Shown here: positions 38,727 to 46,603 of the stretch, one piece after another
Layout of the letters: every line of letters begins with the position of its first letter
Position numbering within the stretch: the stretch's first letter is position 1
Assembly (NCBI GenBank): GCA_018242505.1
Contig: JAFEBU010000027.1
Coordinates: 62,001 to 126,000 of the forward strand
Origin: Pseudomonadota bacterium
Lineage (GTDB): Bacteria; Pseudomonadota; Alphaproteobacteria; Reyranellales; Reyranellaceae
DNA length: 64,000 nucleotides
Direction: 5' to 3'
The notes under the pieces: generated by a model
Told to the model about the DNA's origin: nothing
Database searches by the model: none
The model's input: only the letters and a program-made list of their open reading frames with translations
Made by a program: the position numbers and the translations under genes

Positions 38727-39067
38727 TCGCCGTGATCTTCGAAGTCTGGCCGGCCGACGGCCGCAAGCAGACCTATCTCGACATTGCCGCCGAGCTTCGG
38801 CCGGAACTGCAGAAGACCGACGGCTTTCTCAGCATCGAGCGCTTCCAGAGCCTCACCGATGAGGGGAAGATCCTCTCGCTCTCCTTCTGGCGCGACGAGG
38901 CGGCGGTGAGGACCTGGCGCACGCTTGAGCATCACCGCCAGGCGCAGCAGGCGGGCCGCAACGGTGTTTTTCGCGATTACCGCCTGCGCGTGGCGCAAGT
39001 GGTGCGTGACTACGGCATGAACGAACGCGCCGAGACGCCGGCCGATTCGCGGGAAAAGCACGGGTAG
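38723..39067 (+). CDS. ABM (antibiotic biosynthesis monooxygenase) domain protein
   Basis: A 114-residue dimeric alpha-beta barrel protein. It starts with GTG at 38723, overlapping the hydrolase stop. The IAVIFEVWPADGRKQTYLDIAAELRP and GFLSIERFQSL segments followed by ILSLSFWRDEAAVRTWR match ABM/YgiN-type heme- or cofactor-free monooxygenases and related sensory folds. Members oxidise quinols or anthrones, or serve as small dimeric accessory proteins. It closes the five-gene OYE-Mct-FAD-hydrolase-ABM unit. The region from 39068 to 39180 before the convergent gene holds no other supported feature. Confidence 0.85.
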   Translation: MIAVIFEVWPADGRKQTYLDIAAELRPELQKTDGFLSIERFQSLTDEGKILSLSFWRDEAAVRTWRTLEHHRQAQQAGRNGVFRDYRLRVAQVVRDYGMNERAETPADSREKHG

Positions 39068-39180
39068 CTCAGGGGGAATGGTTCCAGCAGGAGTCCCGCG
39101 CTGCCCACCAAGGATCGTCGCGCGAAAGCCGGCGGCGCCGGTGTAGGTGGCGCGGACGGCAGCAGAAATAGCTGCGGGAT

Positions 39181-40398
39181 TCAACGTGGTCCCCATGCGT
39201 GGGCCACGGTCCTGTAACTCAATTTCCCGGTCTGCTGTTCGACCGGGTAGGTCGCGGTCTGCGGCCACCACCACCCTTGAGGATCCCAGACCGGATAGCT
39301 TGTTTCGGCCCGATAGTTTTCGGCTGGCCGGCCCCAGGTGGTGTCCGGGCCAAAGCGCAGCAGGCCGAAGCTGCGCTCGGCACCCTGTTCCCACGGCCGC
39401 TCCTCGTTCAGGAAGACGCATGCGCCCAGCATCTGCCCGCCGCTTCCTCCCGGCCTGGACGCTTCGATCTGCTCCAACAGCCAGCGCGCCTGCTGCCTTT
39501 CACCACCGGCCTGCTCGATGCTGGACCCGAGCTCCGTGAACATGACCGGCGGTGCGGGAATGCCGTTCTGCCGCCAATAGGCCGGCAAGCGCCGATCGAG
39601 ATAGTCGCGGATCTCAGATCCAGGATTTTGCGGATTGGTCGCGAAGACGATGCGCTCGCGCCACAAGGACGGCGCGTCGTAGGAGCCGATCCTGCCTTCA
39701 CCCAACAGCACATCGTGCACGTCCTTCAGGGCGCCGGCTCCCTCGATGCCGTCCTTCAGGGCGAACGAGGTGCAGACCATCATGGGAAGACGGTTTTCCT
39801 CGATCACGCCGTGGGCCCGCTCCCAGTCGGCGATCCAAGCCAGGACTGCGACCACGCGCTCGGCCTTGCGGTCGAAGTTGAGTTCGTACTCGTTGAAGAT
39901 CTTCCACATGCCCGCACCCGGCACGGGCGCCCCGGCACTGTTGGAGCCATGAATTTCCGCGACGATACGCTCGACATTGCGGCGAGCGGCGTCTTTCTTG
40001 CCCTGGCTCAGGAGGTTCATCGTGTAGTTGCTGATCGGGATCGTAGCGGTCATGCCAAGCTCGTGGCACGCCTGCAGAAAGCCCAGATGTTCCCGAAGGT
40101 GGCGATCCCTGCCGGATGCATCCTTCTGGAGGATCGGCGGCGCCCAGTCGTAGCAATGGATGAAATTGACGCCAAGCCGTTCGCGAAAGCGCCGCAGATC
40201 AGCGCGCCCGCGGGCTCCCGCCGTGAGGTTCACCGGCCCCCACAGCTCGGCGAAGATGTTGCTGTAGAAATCCGAGGTCTCATAGAGCCCGGGCGCGCCT
40301 GTTGGCCGGTAGTCGCTCGGGGCAGGCATGTAAGCCAGCCCCCGAATATCGGCGACATTGAAATGCCTGCATCGTTCCAGTGCCGTCATTCCAGCCAT
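39181..40398 (-). CDS. Putative clan A-like glycoside hydrolase (TIM barrel)
   Basis: A 405-residue protein of no family I can name with certainty. It looks like a TIM-barrel glycosidase: WKIFNEYELN (residues about 200-209) has the Asn-Glu pair of clan A acid/base catalysts and VMFTELGSS has a candidate nucleophile Glu at about 310. Aromatic-rich segments (YDWAPPILQ, WDPQGWWWPQT) fit sugar-binding. No signal peptide is visible from the ATG at 40398, which has no clear RBS, so the start is uncertain. It lies 16 bases after the frameshifted doxX. Alternatives are a GH2/GH72-like or beta-glucanosyltransferase-like domain protein. Confidence 0.6.
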   Translation of the reverse strand: MAGMTALERCRHFNVADIRGLAYMPAPSDYRPTGAPGLYETSDFYSNIFAELWGPVNLTAGARGRADLRRFRERLGVNFIHCYDWAPPILQKDASGRDRHLREHLGFLQACHELGMTATIPISNYTMNLLSQGKKDAARRNVERIVAEIHGSNSAGAPVPGAGMWKIFNEYELNFDRKAERVVAVLAWIADWERAHGVIEENRLPMMVCTSFALKDGIEGAGALKDVHDVLLGEGRIGSYDAPSLWRERIVFATNPQNPGSEIRDYLDRRLPAYWRQNGIPAPPVMFTELGSSIEQAGGERQQARWLLEQIEASRPGGSGGQMLGACVFLNEERPWEQGAERSFGLLRFGPDTTWGRPAENYRAETSYPVWDPQGWWWPQTATYPVEQQTGKLSYRTVAHAWGPR

Positions 40399-40414
40399 AA
40401 CGGCGGGGGTGACA

Positions 40415-40877
40415 TCAGGCTCCGTACTCGGTGGCCAATTTGTCGGGCCGGAAGATCTTGAGGACGAGATGGTCCAACGAGATCGGTCCGGGGCCGATGA
40501 TGGCGAGCCAGGCGAACACGACGAAATAGGATACTTCCTCGAGACCGAGGAGGTCCTCAAGCGACTGCCCATTGGGCAGAGATGATCGTGACCACCATCA
40601 CGATCGTGAGCGGCACGGCGGCGAAGCGAGTCAGCACACCCAACAACAGGAGGCTGCCGCCGACAAACTCCACACCGGAGACGAGAAGTGTCAGGATTCC
40701 CGGCGCGGGAATGCCAAGGGCGGTGAAGTTCTCGATGATCTGGGGCAGATACGTGAGCTTGGTCCAGCCGGTGGCCATGAAGAAGACGCCCACCGTGATG
40801 CGTTCCGCGAGCGGCGCCAGCCATGTGAGGGAGTTCACGCGCGACCAGTCATAGAAGACCGTGACGAAGGCATTCAT
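40415..40877 (-). pseudogene. doxX-family membrane protein, frameshifted
   Basis: The first 102 or so codons encode a DoxX-type quinone/thiosulfate oxidoreductase-like small membrane protein: MNAFVTVFYDWSRVNSLTWLAPLAERITVGVFFMATGW, then GVEFVGGSLLLLGVLTRFAAVPLTIVMVVTIISAQW, with four helices. After SAQW the frame reads AVA and stops at 40557. In the next frame the chain continues as QSLEDLLGLEEVSYFVVFAWLAIIGPGPISLD and ends in TEYGA at 40415, which is the normal DoxX C-terminal helix. The whole span is 463 bases, one more than a multiple of three, consistent with a single-base insertion near 40570 (or a sequencing error). Partner of the glycosidase-like gene downstream. Confidence 0.8.
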
Positions 40878-41112
40878 GGCAGGCTCGCCGTTGATGCCCT
40901 GGAACGACTATCGCCTTTCAACTTCACTGAGCATAAACAAGTCGTGAAGGGCGGTTGGTCGACCGGGCTTTTCCATGCCACTCTGTCCGCGATCGATGGG
41001 GAGGTCCCCGTTATGGAAGAATGTGGTCCGGCGCTGGTCTCCGCGTCCCACCGACGGGACGGCTACCGATACCGCCGACGGTCTCGTTGCATTCGGGATC
41101 GCCTGACGACCG

Positions 41113-41871
41113 TCAGCTCGCCATCCAGCCGCCATCGACCATCAGATTCTCGCCGGTGATGAAGGTGGCCTCGTCGGAAGCGAGGAAGAGGGCGGCGTTG
41201 GCGACATCCTCGGAGCGTCCGAGCCGCGGCAGCGGCGTGCGGGCGTGGCTGTATTCGATCCAGCGCGGCTCGACGGCCCGGCCCCCTTTGCCGGTCAGGA
41301 TCTTGCCCGGGGCGACCGCGTTGCAGACGATGCTGTCCTTGCCGTAATCGGCTGCGATCTGCCGCGTGAGGTAGACAACAGCCGATTTCGACACGCCGTA
41401 GGAGCAATCCCCGGGTGCAGCGATCATGCCGTGCTGGGAGGAGATGTTGACGATGCGTCCGCGCGCCTCGTTGTGGATCTCCTGCTTCAGCATCCGGCGC
41501 ACGGCGGCGCGGCATATCAGGAACACGCCGGTCACGTTCACCGCCATCACCCGGTTCCATTCCTCGAGGCTGGTCTCGACGAGCGGCTTGCCGGCGCGGA
41601 TCACGGCATCGTTGACCACGATGTCGAGCCGGCCGGTAGGTTCGGCGGCGCGGCGCACGGCCTCTTCGGCATCCGCCTCCCGCGACACGTCGCCCTGAAA
41701 GAACGGCACATCCAGGATCCTGTGCGTCGGCTCTCCGCCTTCGACAACCTTCTCGGTGATGTCCATCAACAGCAGTGTAGCGCCCTCGGCATGGAATCTC
41801 TTCGCGATGGCGCGGCCGATGCCCGACGAGGCGCCGGTGACCAGCGCCGTCTTGCCCTCGAGTCTTTTCAT
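41113..41871 (-). CDS. SDR family oxidoreductase
   Basis: A 252-residue classical SDR. MKRLEGKTALVTGASSGIGRA holds TGASSGIG at residues 12-19. An NNAG-like NDAVI sequence is at about 88 (Asn-Asp instead of Asn-Asn), the Ser lies in NISSQHG and YGVSKSA gives Tyr/Lys at about 155-159. The C-terminus ITGENLMVDGGWMAS is typical. It is the last gene of the binding protein/permease/permease operon: its ATG overlaps the permease stop (ATGA). A dehydrogenase acting on the transported compound is a reasonable inference. The 41872-side neighbours are all minus strand. Confidence 0.9.
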   Translation of the reverse strand: MKRLEGKTALVTGASSGIGRAIAKRFHAEGATLLLMDITEKVVEGGEPTHRILDVPFFQGDVSREADAEEAVRRAAEPTGRLDIVVNDAVIRAGKPLVETSLEEWNRVMAVNVTGVFLICRAAVRRMLKQEIHNEARGRIVNISSQHGMIAAPGDCSYGVSKSAVVYLTRQIAADYGKDSIVCNAVAPGKILTGKGGRAVEPRWIEYSHARTPLPRLGRSEDVANAALFLASDEATFITGENLMVDGGWMAS

Positions 41872-42551
41872 CTCTGCCTCATCAGCATGTCGCGTTCGAG
41901 CTTGGCCACCCAGCGCGCGAAAGGCCAGAGCAGGACGAAGAAGATCACCGCTACGGCCGTGAGAGGTGTGGGATTGTAGGTCTGTTCCTGCGCGACTCGC
42001 GCCGAGCGCAGGAGCTCGGGCAGGGCCACAAGGGATGCAATCGAGGTGGTCTTCACGAGCTCGAGCGAATTGGAGGCAAGCGGCGCCAGCACGCGTGCGA
42101 TCGCTTGCGGCAGGATCACCAGGAAGACGACCTGCAGCGGACGGAGGCCCAGCGCCCGTGCGGCCTCGCGCTGGCCGGTCGGCACCGATTCGATGCCGGC
42201 GCGGAAAATCTCGCCGTAGTAGCCGGAATTGTTGAGGGCAAGCGCCAGTACGCAGGCGGCGAAGGACGGAAGCTTCAGGCCGAGGAACGGCAAGCCATAG
42301 AAGATCAGGATCAGCAGGACCAGGACAGGAAACGATCGGAACAAGTCGATCCAGATCAACAGCAGGACGTTCACCGTCTTGTTGTGGAAGCTGTAGATGA
42401 CGGCGATCGCGAGCCCGACCAGGATGGCAAGGGGCAGCGTTACCGCGGCGAGAAGAGCCGTAAGTCGCAGGCCCTGCCAGAGGAGCGGCCAGATGCGCTC
42501 CAGGCTTTGCCAGTCGGCGAAATTGTCGAGGAAGAGCTGCAAGGCATCCAT
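41868..42551 (-). CDS. Amino-acid-type ABC transporter permease (HisM/GlnP class)
   Basis: A 227-residue inner-membrane permease with about five helices. The start at 42551 gives MDALQLFLDNFADWQSLERIWPLLWQGLRLT. The EAA loop AGIESVPTGQREAARALGLRPLQVVFLVILPQAIARV is conserved, so the partner ATPase docking site is intact. RSFPVLVLLILIFYGLPFLGLKLP is characteristic of polar amino-acid transporters. It forms a heterodimer with the permease upstream, 2 bases away. Neither permease has a neighbouring ATPase. The ATG of the SDR overlaps its stop. Confidence 0.92.
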   Translation of the reverse strand: MDALQLFLDNFADWQSLERIWPLLWQGLRLTALLAAVTLPLAILVGLAIAVIYSFHNKTVNVLLLIWIDLFRSFPVLVLLILIFYGLPFLGLKLPSFAACVLALALNNSGYYGEIFRAGIESVPTGQREAARALGLRPLQVVFLVILPQAIARVLAPLASNSLELVKTTSIASLVALPELLRSARVAQEQTYNPTPLTAVAVIFFVLLWPFARWVAKLERDMLMRQR

Positions 42552-42553
42552 GG

Positions 42554-43225
42554 TCAACGCCCTACGGGACCGAGCGCCTCGAGCCAGCGGCTGGCGACGA
42601 CGAGCGGCACGAAGAAGACGAGATACAGGGCAGCCGCAAGGGTAAGCGGCGAGGGATTGGCAGCGATCGCCATGGCGCTCTCGGCGCGACCCAGCAGCTC
42701 CGGCAAAGCCACTGCCGTGCCAAGCGCGGTTCCCTTGGTGATGGCGATGGCGCGATTGGTCAGAAGCGGCACGGCGAGCCGGATTGCCTGCGGCAGGATC
42801 ACCAGGAAGAGTATTTTGAAGAAGCCGAGGCCCAGCGAACGCGCGGCGTCCCACTGCCCCTGCGGGACGGCCTGGATTGCCGCCCAGAAGATCTCCGTCG
42901 CAAATGCGGCCAACACGGCGCCGAGCGCGATCACCGTGGCGGCGAAAGGCGAGAGCTGGATGCCGGCATAAGGCAGGCCAAAATAAATGAACACGATGAC
43001 GACGAGCTGCGGCAGCGTGCGGAAGACATCGACAAAGATGGTGATGACGATGTCGGCCGACCTGACCCTCATCGCACGCACGATGGCGAGGATCAGGCCG
43101 CTGCCAACCCCGACGATGATCGTCAGCAGCGCAACAGCAACCGTCGTCCCGAAACCGCCGAAGATGGCGGGGCCGTACTGGGCGAGGATTTGCGGGTTGA
43201 AGAAATTGTCGAGAAGTGGATGCAT
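42554..43225 (-). CDS. Amino-acid-type ABC transporter permease (HisQ/GlnP class)
   Basis: A 223-residue permease paralogous to its neighbour. Membrane segments include FGGFGTTVAVALLTIIVGVGSGLILAIV and the EAA loop AAIQAVPQGQWDAARSLGLGFFKILFLVILPQAIRLAVP. FRTLPQLVVIVFIYFGLPYAGIQLSP is the polar amino-acid signature. It is encoded between the binding protein and the second permease, with an 18-base gap on one side and 2 bases on the other. The transported compound is unknown, though family members move polar amino acids or opines. Confidence 0.92.
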   Translation of the reverse strand: MHPLLDNFFNPQILAQYGPAIFGGFGTTVAVALLTIIVGVGSGLILAIVRAMRVRSADIVITIFVDVFRTLPQLVVIVFIYFGLPYAGIQLSPFAATVIALGAVLAAFATEIFWAAIQAVPQGQWDAARSLGLGFFKILFLVILPQAIRLAVPLLTNRAIAITKGTALGTAVALPELLGRAESAMAIAANPSPLTLAAALYLVFFVPLVVASRWLEALGPVGR

Positions 43226-43243
43226 GACGGCCTGATCGGCCGC

Positions 43244-44095
43244 CTACTTGCAGCTCGGCACGTGCGGCTTGAATTCATAGCCCTTGAAGCCCGGTGCGCC
43301 GTACCCCACGAACACCGCGTTGATCGTCGAAGTCTGGTCGGGTGCGGAGCCGTACCATTTCTCGTACATCTTCGCGAGGGTGCCATCGAGCTTCATGCAC
43401 TCGATCGCCCCCTCGACCGTGTCGCGATAGGCGGTATCCTCGAGCCGGAAGGCGTAACCGAAATTGCGGCCGTTGAAATCCTTGAAGCCGACCTTGATCG
43501 CCTTGTTCTGGCTCGCGGCAAATATCGTGGTCGGGATCTCGTTCAGCGCCGTGAAGGCCCGGCGCGTGATCACGGCCTGCACCGAGTCGGGGAAGGTGTC
43601 GTAGCGCTGCACCTCGAAGCCGTATTTCTCGGCGTTGGCCGTGGCCCAGGTGTCGGAGATCGTGCCGCGGTTCACGGCAAGCTGCTTGCCTTTGAGGTCC
43701 TCGAAGCCCTTCATTTCGTCGGCCTTGCGAATGAGAAAGCCGTTACCCGTGGCGAAGAACGGCTCGGTGTAGAGCATGCGCTCGGCGCGCTCGGCCGTGA
43801 TGTTGAGCGGGTTGACCGTGAACTCGATGCGCTTGGCGAAGAGTGCTGCGAACAGGCCCGAGAAATTGATGTCGACGATCTCCACGCCCGGCCGGCCGAT
43901 GCGCTTGGCGACGTCCTTGATCATGTCGACGCCGAATCCTTCCGGTCCGGAAGCGCCACGCACCATCCAGGGCGCCACGCCGAAGTCCGAACCGACGACC
44001 AGGGCCTTGTCCTTGGGGTGGTCGGCATCCTGCGCCATGGCCGCGCTTGAGAAGGCAACGGCCGCAACCGCCGCGACGAACATGCTTCGCATCAT
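43244..44095 (-). CDS. ABC transporter substrate-binding protein (polar amino acid type)
   Basis: A 283-residue periplasmic binding protein of the family 3 (HisJ/GlnH) type. MMRSMFVAAVAAVAFSSAAMAQ is a Sec signal peptide. The mature domain shows GVDMIKDVAKRIG, LNITAERAERMLYTEPFFATGNGFLI (the family 3 signature TxxRxxxxxFSxPY variant) and GKQLAVNRGTISDTW. The ligand aspartate-like position is occupied differently, so the substrate may not be a common amino acid. It is the first gene of the operon with two permeases and an SDR, 18 bases ahead of the first permease. A 301-base gap upstream probably holds its promoter. Confidence 0.92.
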   Translation of the reverse strand: MMRSMFVAAVAAVAFSSAAMAQDADHPKDKALVVGSDFGVAPWMVRGASGPEGFGVDMIKDVAKRIGRPGVEIVDINFSGLFAALFAKRIEFTVNPLNITAERAERMLYTEPFFATGNGFLIRKADEMKGFEDLKGKQLAVNRGTISDTWATANAEKYGFEVQRYDTFPDSVQAVITRRAFTALNEIPTTIFAASQNKAIKVGFKDFNGRNFGYAFRLEDTAYRDTVEGAIECMKLDGTLAKMYEKWYGSAPDQTSTINAVFVGYGAPGFKGYEFKPHVPSCK

Positions 44096-44396
44096 GAAAT
44101 CCCTACTCTTTGTCGTAACCGGACAAGCAAAGACTATGCCTCCGTTTTGGCTGTGGCGCACGCCGCCCGTAGCAACGAAAGCGCGCCAGCAGCGCATTGT
44201 CGGGACATCGAGCCGGAGATATCCCACAGCTGGTCGTTTCGGCCATTCTCTCTCGTTACCATCCTTGCAGTTCCCGGACTCTCGGGACGCGCCGGCCTCG
44301 AACCTTCTGCAACATGGTGGCGCGTCGTGCGAGAGACGCATCCTGCCGCATGGACGACAACGCGTTGCTCGACGCCCAGGCGGGCGCTGATTGCTT
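44096..44396. other. Intergenic region upstream of the ABC operon
   Basis: A 301-base stretch between the ABC binding-protein start and the stop of the upstream SDR. It must carry the promoter of the ABC operon. I see no RNA gene or conserved short reading frame, and no sequence close to a sigma-54 or sigma-70 consensus that I would defend. A 13-base stretch with GAGAGAGAA on the minus strand is the only low-complexity feature. Confidence 0.4.
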
Positions 44397-45197
44397 TCAG
44401 CCGCGCCGGACGCTGGCTCCACCGTCGACCGGCAGCGTTACGCCGGTGATGAAGTTGGCCTCGTCCGAGGCGAGGAACAGTGCGGCATTGGCGACGTCCC
44501 AGCCGGTTCCCATCTTTCCGCGCAGCGGTACCTGCGCGTCACGCAGCGACTCGATCTCGGCGCGGGTCTTCTTGAACTCGCGGGCGCGGGTGTCGACCGC
44601 CATCGGCGTGTTCATCAGGCCGGGCAGGATCACGTTGGCGCGGATGCCGTAGCTCGCGTTCTGGTAGGCAAGCTGCTCGGTGAAGGACACCATCGCCGCT
44701 TTCGTTGCCTTGTAGGCGACGTAGGGATAGGTCGTGACCACCGCCATCGAGGAGATGTTGATGATGGCGCCGCTCTTCTGCTGACGCATGATCGGGATCA
44801 CTTCCTTGCAGGCAAGGATGCAGCTCTTGAGATTGATCGCCACGCAGCGGTCGAACGCCTCCTCGCTGATCTCGAGCAACTCGGCGTCGCCGCCCGCCAG
44901 CGACACGCCGACATTGTTGTGCAGGATATCGATGCGGCCCCAGCGCGCTTTCGTATCGGCGACCATGGACTTGATGTCAGCCGCCTTGGTCACGTCGGCC
45001 TTCAGGGCGACGGCTGTGCCCTGCTTCTCGGCGACCATCTGCGCCGTTTCTTCGGCCGATTTGAGATCGCGGTCGACGCACACGACCTTGGCGCCCTCGC
45101 GTGCGAAGGTGAGGGCGGTGGCCCGGCCGTTGCCGATGCCTTCACCCGGGCTCTGTCCCGCGCCGACCACGATGGCAACCTTGTCCTTGAGGCGCAT
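44397..45197 (-). CDS. SDR family oxidoreductase
   Basis: A 266-residue SDR with an extended cofactor loop: VVGAGQSPGEGIGNGRATA, with GxGIGNGRA instead of the shorter TGxxxGIG. It has NNVGVS at about 90, NISSMAV and YKATKAA as Ser and Tyr/Lys motifs, and ends ITGVTLPVDGGASVRRG. It shares the GIGNGRA form with the SDR at 45768-46580, so the two are probably paralogues. It lies 1 base after the CMD-family gene, in the same operon. Substrate unknown; the extended-loop subgroup is often found in steroid, terpene or cyclic-alcohol catabolism. Confidence 0.9.
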   Translation of the reverse strand: MRLKDKVAIVVGAGQSPGEGIGNGRATALTFAREGAKVVCVDRDLKSAEETAQMVAEKQGTAVALKADVTKAADIKSMVADTKARWGRIDILHNNVGVSLAGGDAELLEISEEAFDRCVAINLKSCILACKEVIPIMRQQKSGAIINISSMAVVTTYPYVAYKATKAAMVSFTEQLAYQNASYGIRANVILPGLMNTPMAVDTRAREFKKTRAEIESLRDAQVPLRGKMGTGWDVANAALFLASDEANFITGVTLPVDGGASVRRG

Positions 45198-45198
45198 G

Positions 45199-45753
45199 TC
45201 ACGACACTCCGGGGATGGGATACTGCTTCAGCACTTCCTTGTAGCGGGGTTCGTTGTCGATCTTCATCGTCGCGAGCACGCGCACCACGGCACAGTAGAA
45301 GGCGATCGTCAGCACGAGATCTGTCATGTGCTCGTCGGAGAGGTGTTGCCTGATTTCGGCAAAGGTGGCGTCGGACATGCCGAGGTCGCGCACCATTTCG
45401 CGCGCACCTTTCAGGATCGCCCTGGCGAGTGGCTCCAGCTTCGACGGCTTGCCCTCGGTCTCGGCCATTAGGCCCTGGATATCCTCGTCGGTGACCCCGA
45501 ACTCCTTGCCGATCTTCACGTGATGGGTGAACTCGTATTCCGACTTCTCCATCCAGCCGACCTGCAGGATGGCAAGCTCGCGCAGGCGCGGATCGAGCTT
45601 GCTCTTGAAGCGGATGAAGTTGCCGATCCCGTTGAAGGCCAGCGCCATGTCGGGGCTGTTCACCAGGAGCTTGTGCAGGTTGGTGTTGCGCTTCAGCATG
45701 TCACGGTACTGGGGCGCGACCTGGTCGGGCTCGAGATAGGGCAGGCGGGCCAT
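45199..45753 (-). CDS. Carboxymuconolactone decarboxylase (CMD) family protein
   Basis: A 184-residue all-helical CMD/AhpD-like protein. LDPRLRELAILQVGWMEKSEYEFTHHVKIGKEFGVTDEDI carries the conserved Glu and the double His. The AhpD redox CxxC is absent (the position reads VGWME), so it is not an AhpD peroxidase. The C-terminal half has SDEHMTDLVLTIAFYCAVVRVLATMKI. Bacterial proteins of this shape accompany catabolic SDRs and may hydrolyse or decarboxylate a lactone. It sits between two SDR genes, with gaps of 1 and 14 bases. Confidence 0.86.
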   Translation of the reverse strand: MARLPYLEPDQVAPQYRDMLKRNTNLHKLLVNSPDMALAFNGIGNFIRFKSKLDPRLRELAILQVGWMEKSEYEFTHHVKIGKEFGVTDEDIQGLMAETEGKPSKLEPLARAILKGAREMVRDLGMSDATFAEIRQHLSDEHMTDLVLTIAFYCAVVRVLATMKIDNEPRYKEVLKQYPIPGVS

Positions 45754-45767
45754 GCTTGTCTGTCTCC

Positions 45768-46580
45768 TCAATGATCCTGTGAATCCCGTTCCGGTCCCTG
45801 CAGCGTGACGCCACCATCGACCACCAGCACCTGGCCGGTGATGTAGCGGGCGTGGCTGCTTATCAGGAAGCGTACGGCGTGGCCGATGTCCCAGCCCACT
45901 CCCTCGACCTTCAGCACCGAAGCGCGCGAGCGCTGGCTGCGGGCGGCGTCGCTCATGCCGCGGGCGTAGACCATCGGCGTATACATGGGGCCGGGGCAGA
46001 TGCAGTTGACGCGGATATGGTCCTTGCCATGATCGACCGCCATCGCGCGGGTGAGGCCGATTACGGCGGCCTTCGAGGTCGTGTAGGTGGTGAGGCCGCG
46101 CGGCCGGAGCGCCGAGATCGAGGAAATGTTCACGATCGAGCCGCCCTTGGCGGTCTTGATCATGGCCGGGATCGCATGCTTGGAGAGCAGGAACATCGTC
46201 TCGACATTCACCTGCATGACGCGACGATAGTCCTCGGGTCTCTCCTCGACCACGCTGCCGCGGCTGCCGATGCCGACATTGTTGTCGAGGAAGTCGAGCC
46301 GGCCCCACCGGTCGACGGCGGCGTCGACGAGGCGCCGGCAGTCGGCTTCCTTGGTGGCATCGCAGGCCTCGGCGACGGCGATGCCGCCCTCGGCCTTGAT
46401 CATCTCGACGGTGCGCTCGGCGAGCTTGGCGTTGAGATCGGACACCACGACCTTGGTGCCGGCGCGCGCCAGCAGGATCGCGGCCGCGCGACCGTTGCCG
46501 ATGCCGTCGCCCGTGGCGCCGCCACCCGACACGATCGCCACCTTGCCCTCGAGACCGGGATCGTCTTCAGGACCCTTCAT
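45768..46580 (-). CDS. SDR family oxidoreductase
   Basis: A 270-residue SDR. The start at 46580 has AAGGGGGGAAAACG upstream and gives MKGPEDDPGLEGKVAIVSGGGATGDGIGNGRAAA, with the same extended GDGIGNGRA cofactor loop as the SDR at 44397. NNVGIGS follows at about 97, the Ser is in NISSISA and YTTSKAA carries Tyr/Lys. The C-terminus TGQVLVVDGGVTLQGP is standard. It is 23 bases downstream of the SMP-30 gene. The two SDRs flanking the CMD gene may act at successive steps. Confidence 0.9.
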   Translation of the reverse strand: MKGPEDDPGLEGKVAIVSGGGATGDGIGNGRAAAILLARAGTKVVVSDLNAKLAERTVEMIKAEGGIAVAEACDATKEADCRRLVDAAVDRWGRLDFLDNNVGIGSRGSVVEERPEDYRRVMQVNVETMFLLSKHAIPAMIKTAKGGSIVNISSISALRPRGLTTYTTSKAAVIGLTRAMAVDHGKDHIRVNCICPGPMYTPMVYARGMSDAARSQRSRASVLKVEGVGWDIGHAVRFLISSHARYITGQVLVVDGGVTLQGPERDSQDH

Positions 46581-46603
46581 CGTTTTCCCCCCTTGTAGAC
46601 GGC

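Noticed and set aside
39068..39180. Minus-strand frame with AAVRATYTGAAGFRATILGG past the glycosidase-like gene
   Set aside because: It looked like a gene remnant, but it continues as shadow of the ABM gene and has no start or motif.
40878..41112. 235-base gap between the SDR and doxX
   Set aside because: I checked both strands for a small gene or RNA and saw only low-quality frames and no stem-loop worth reporting.
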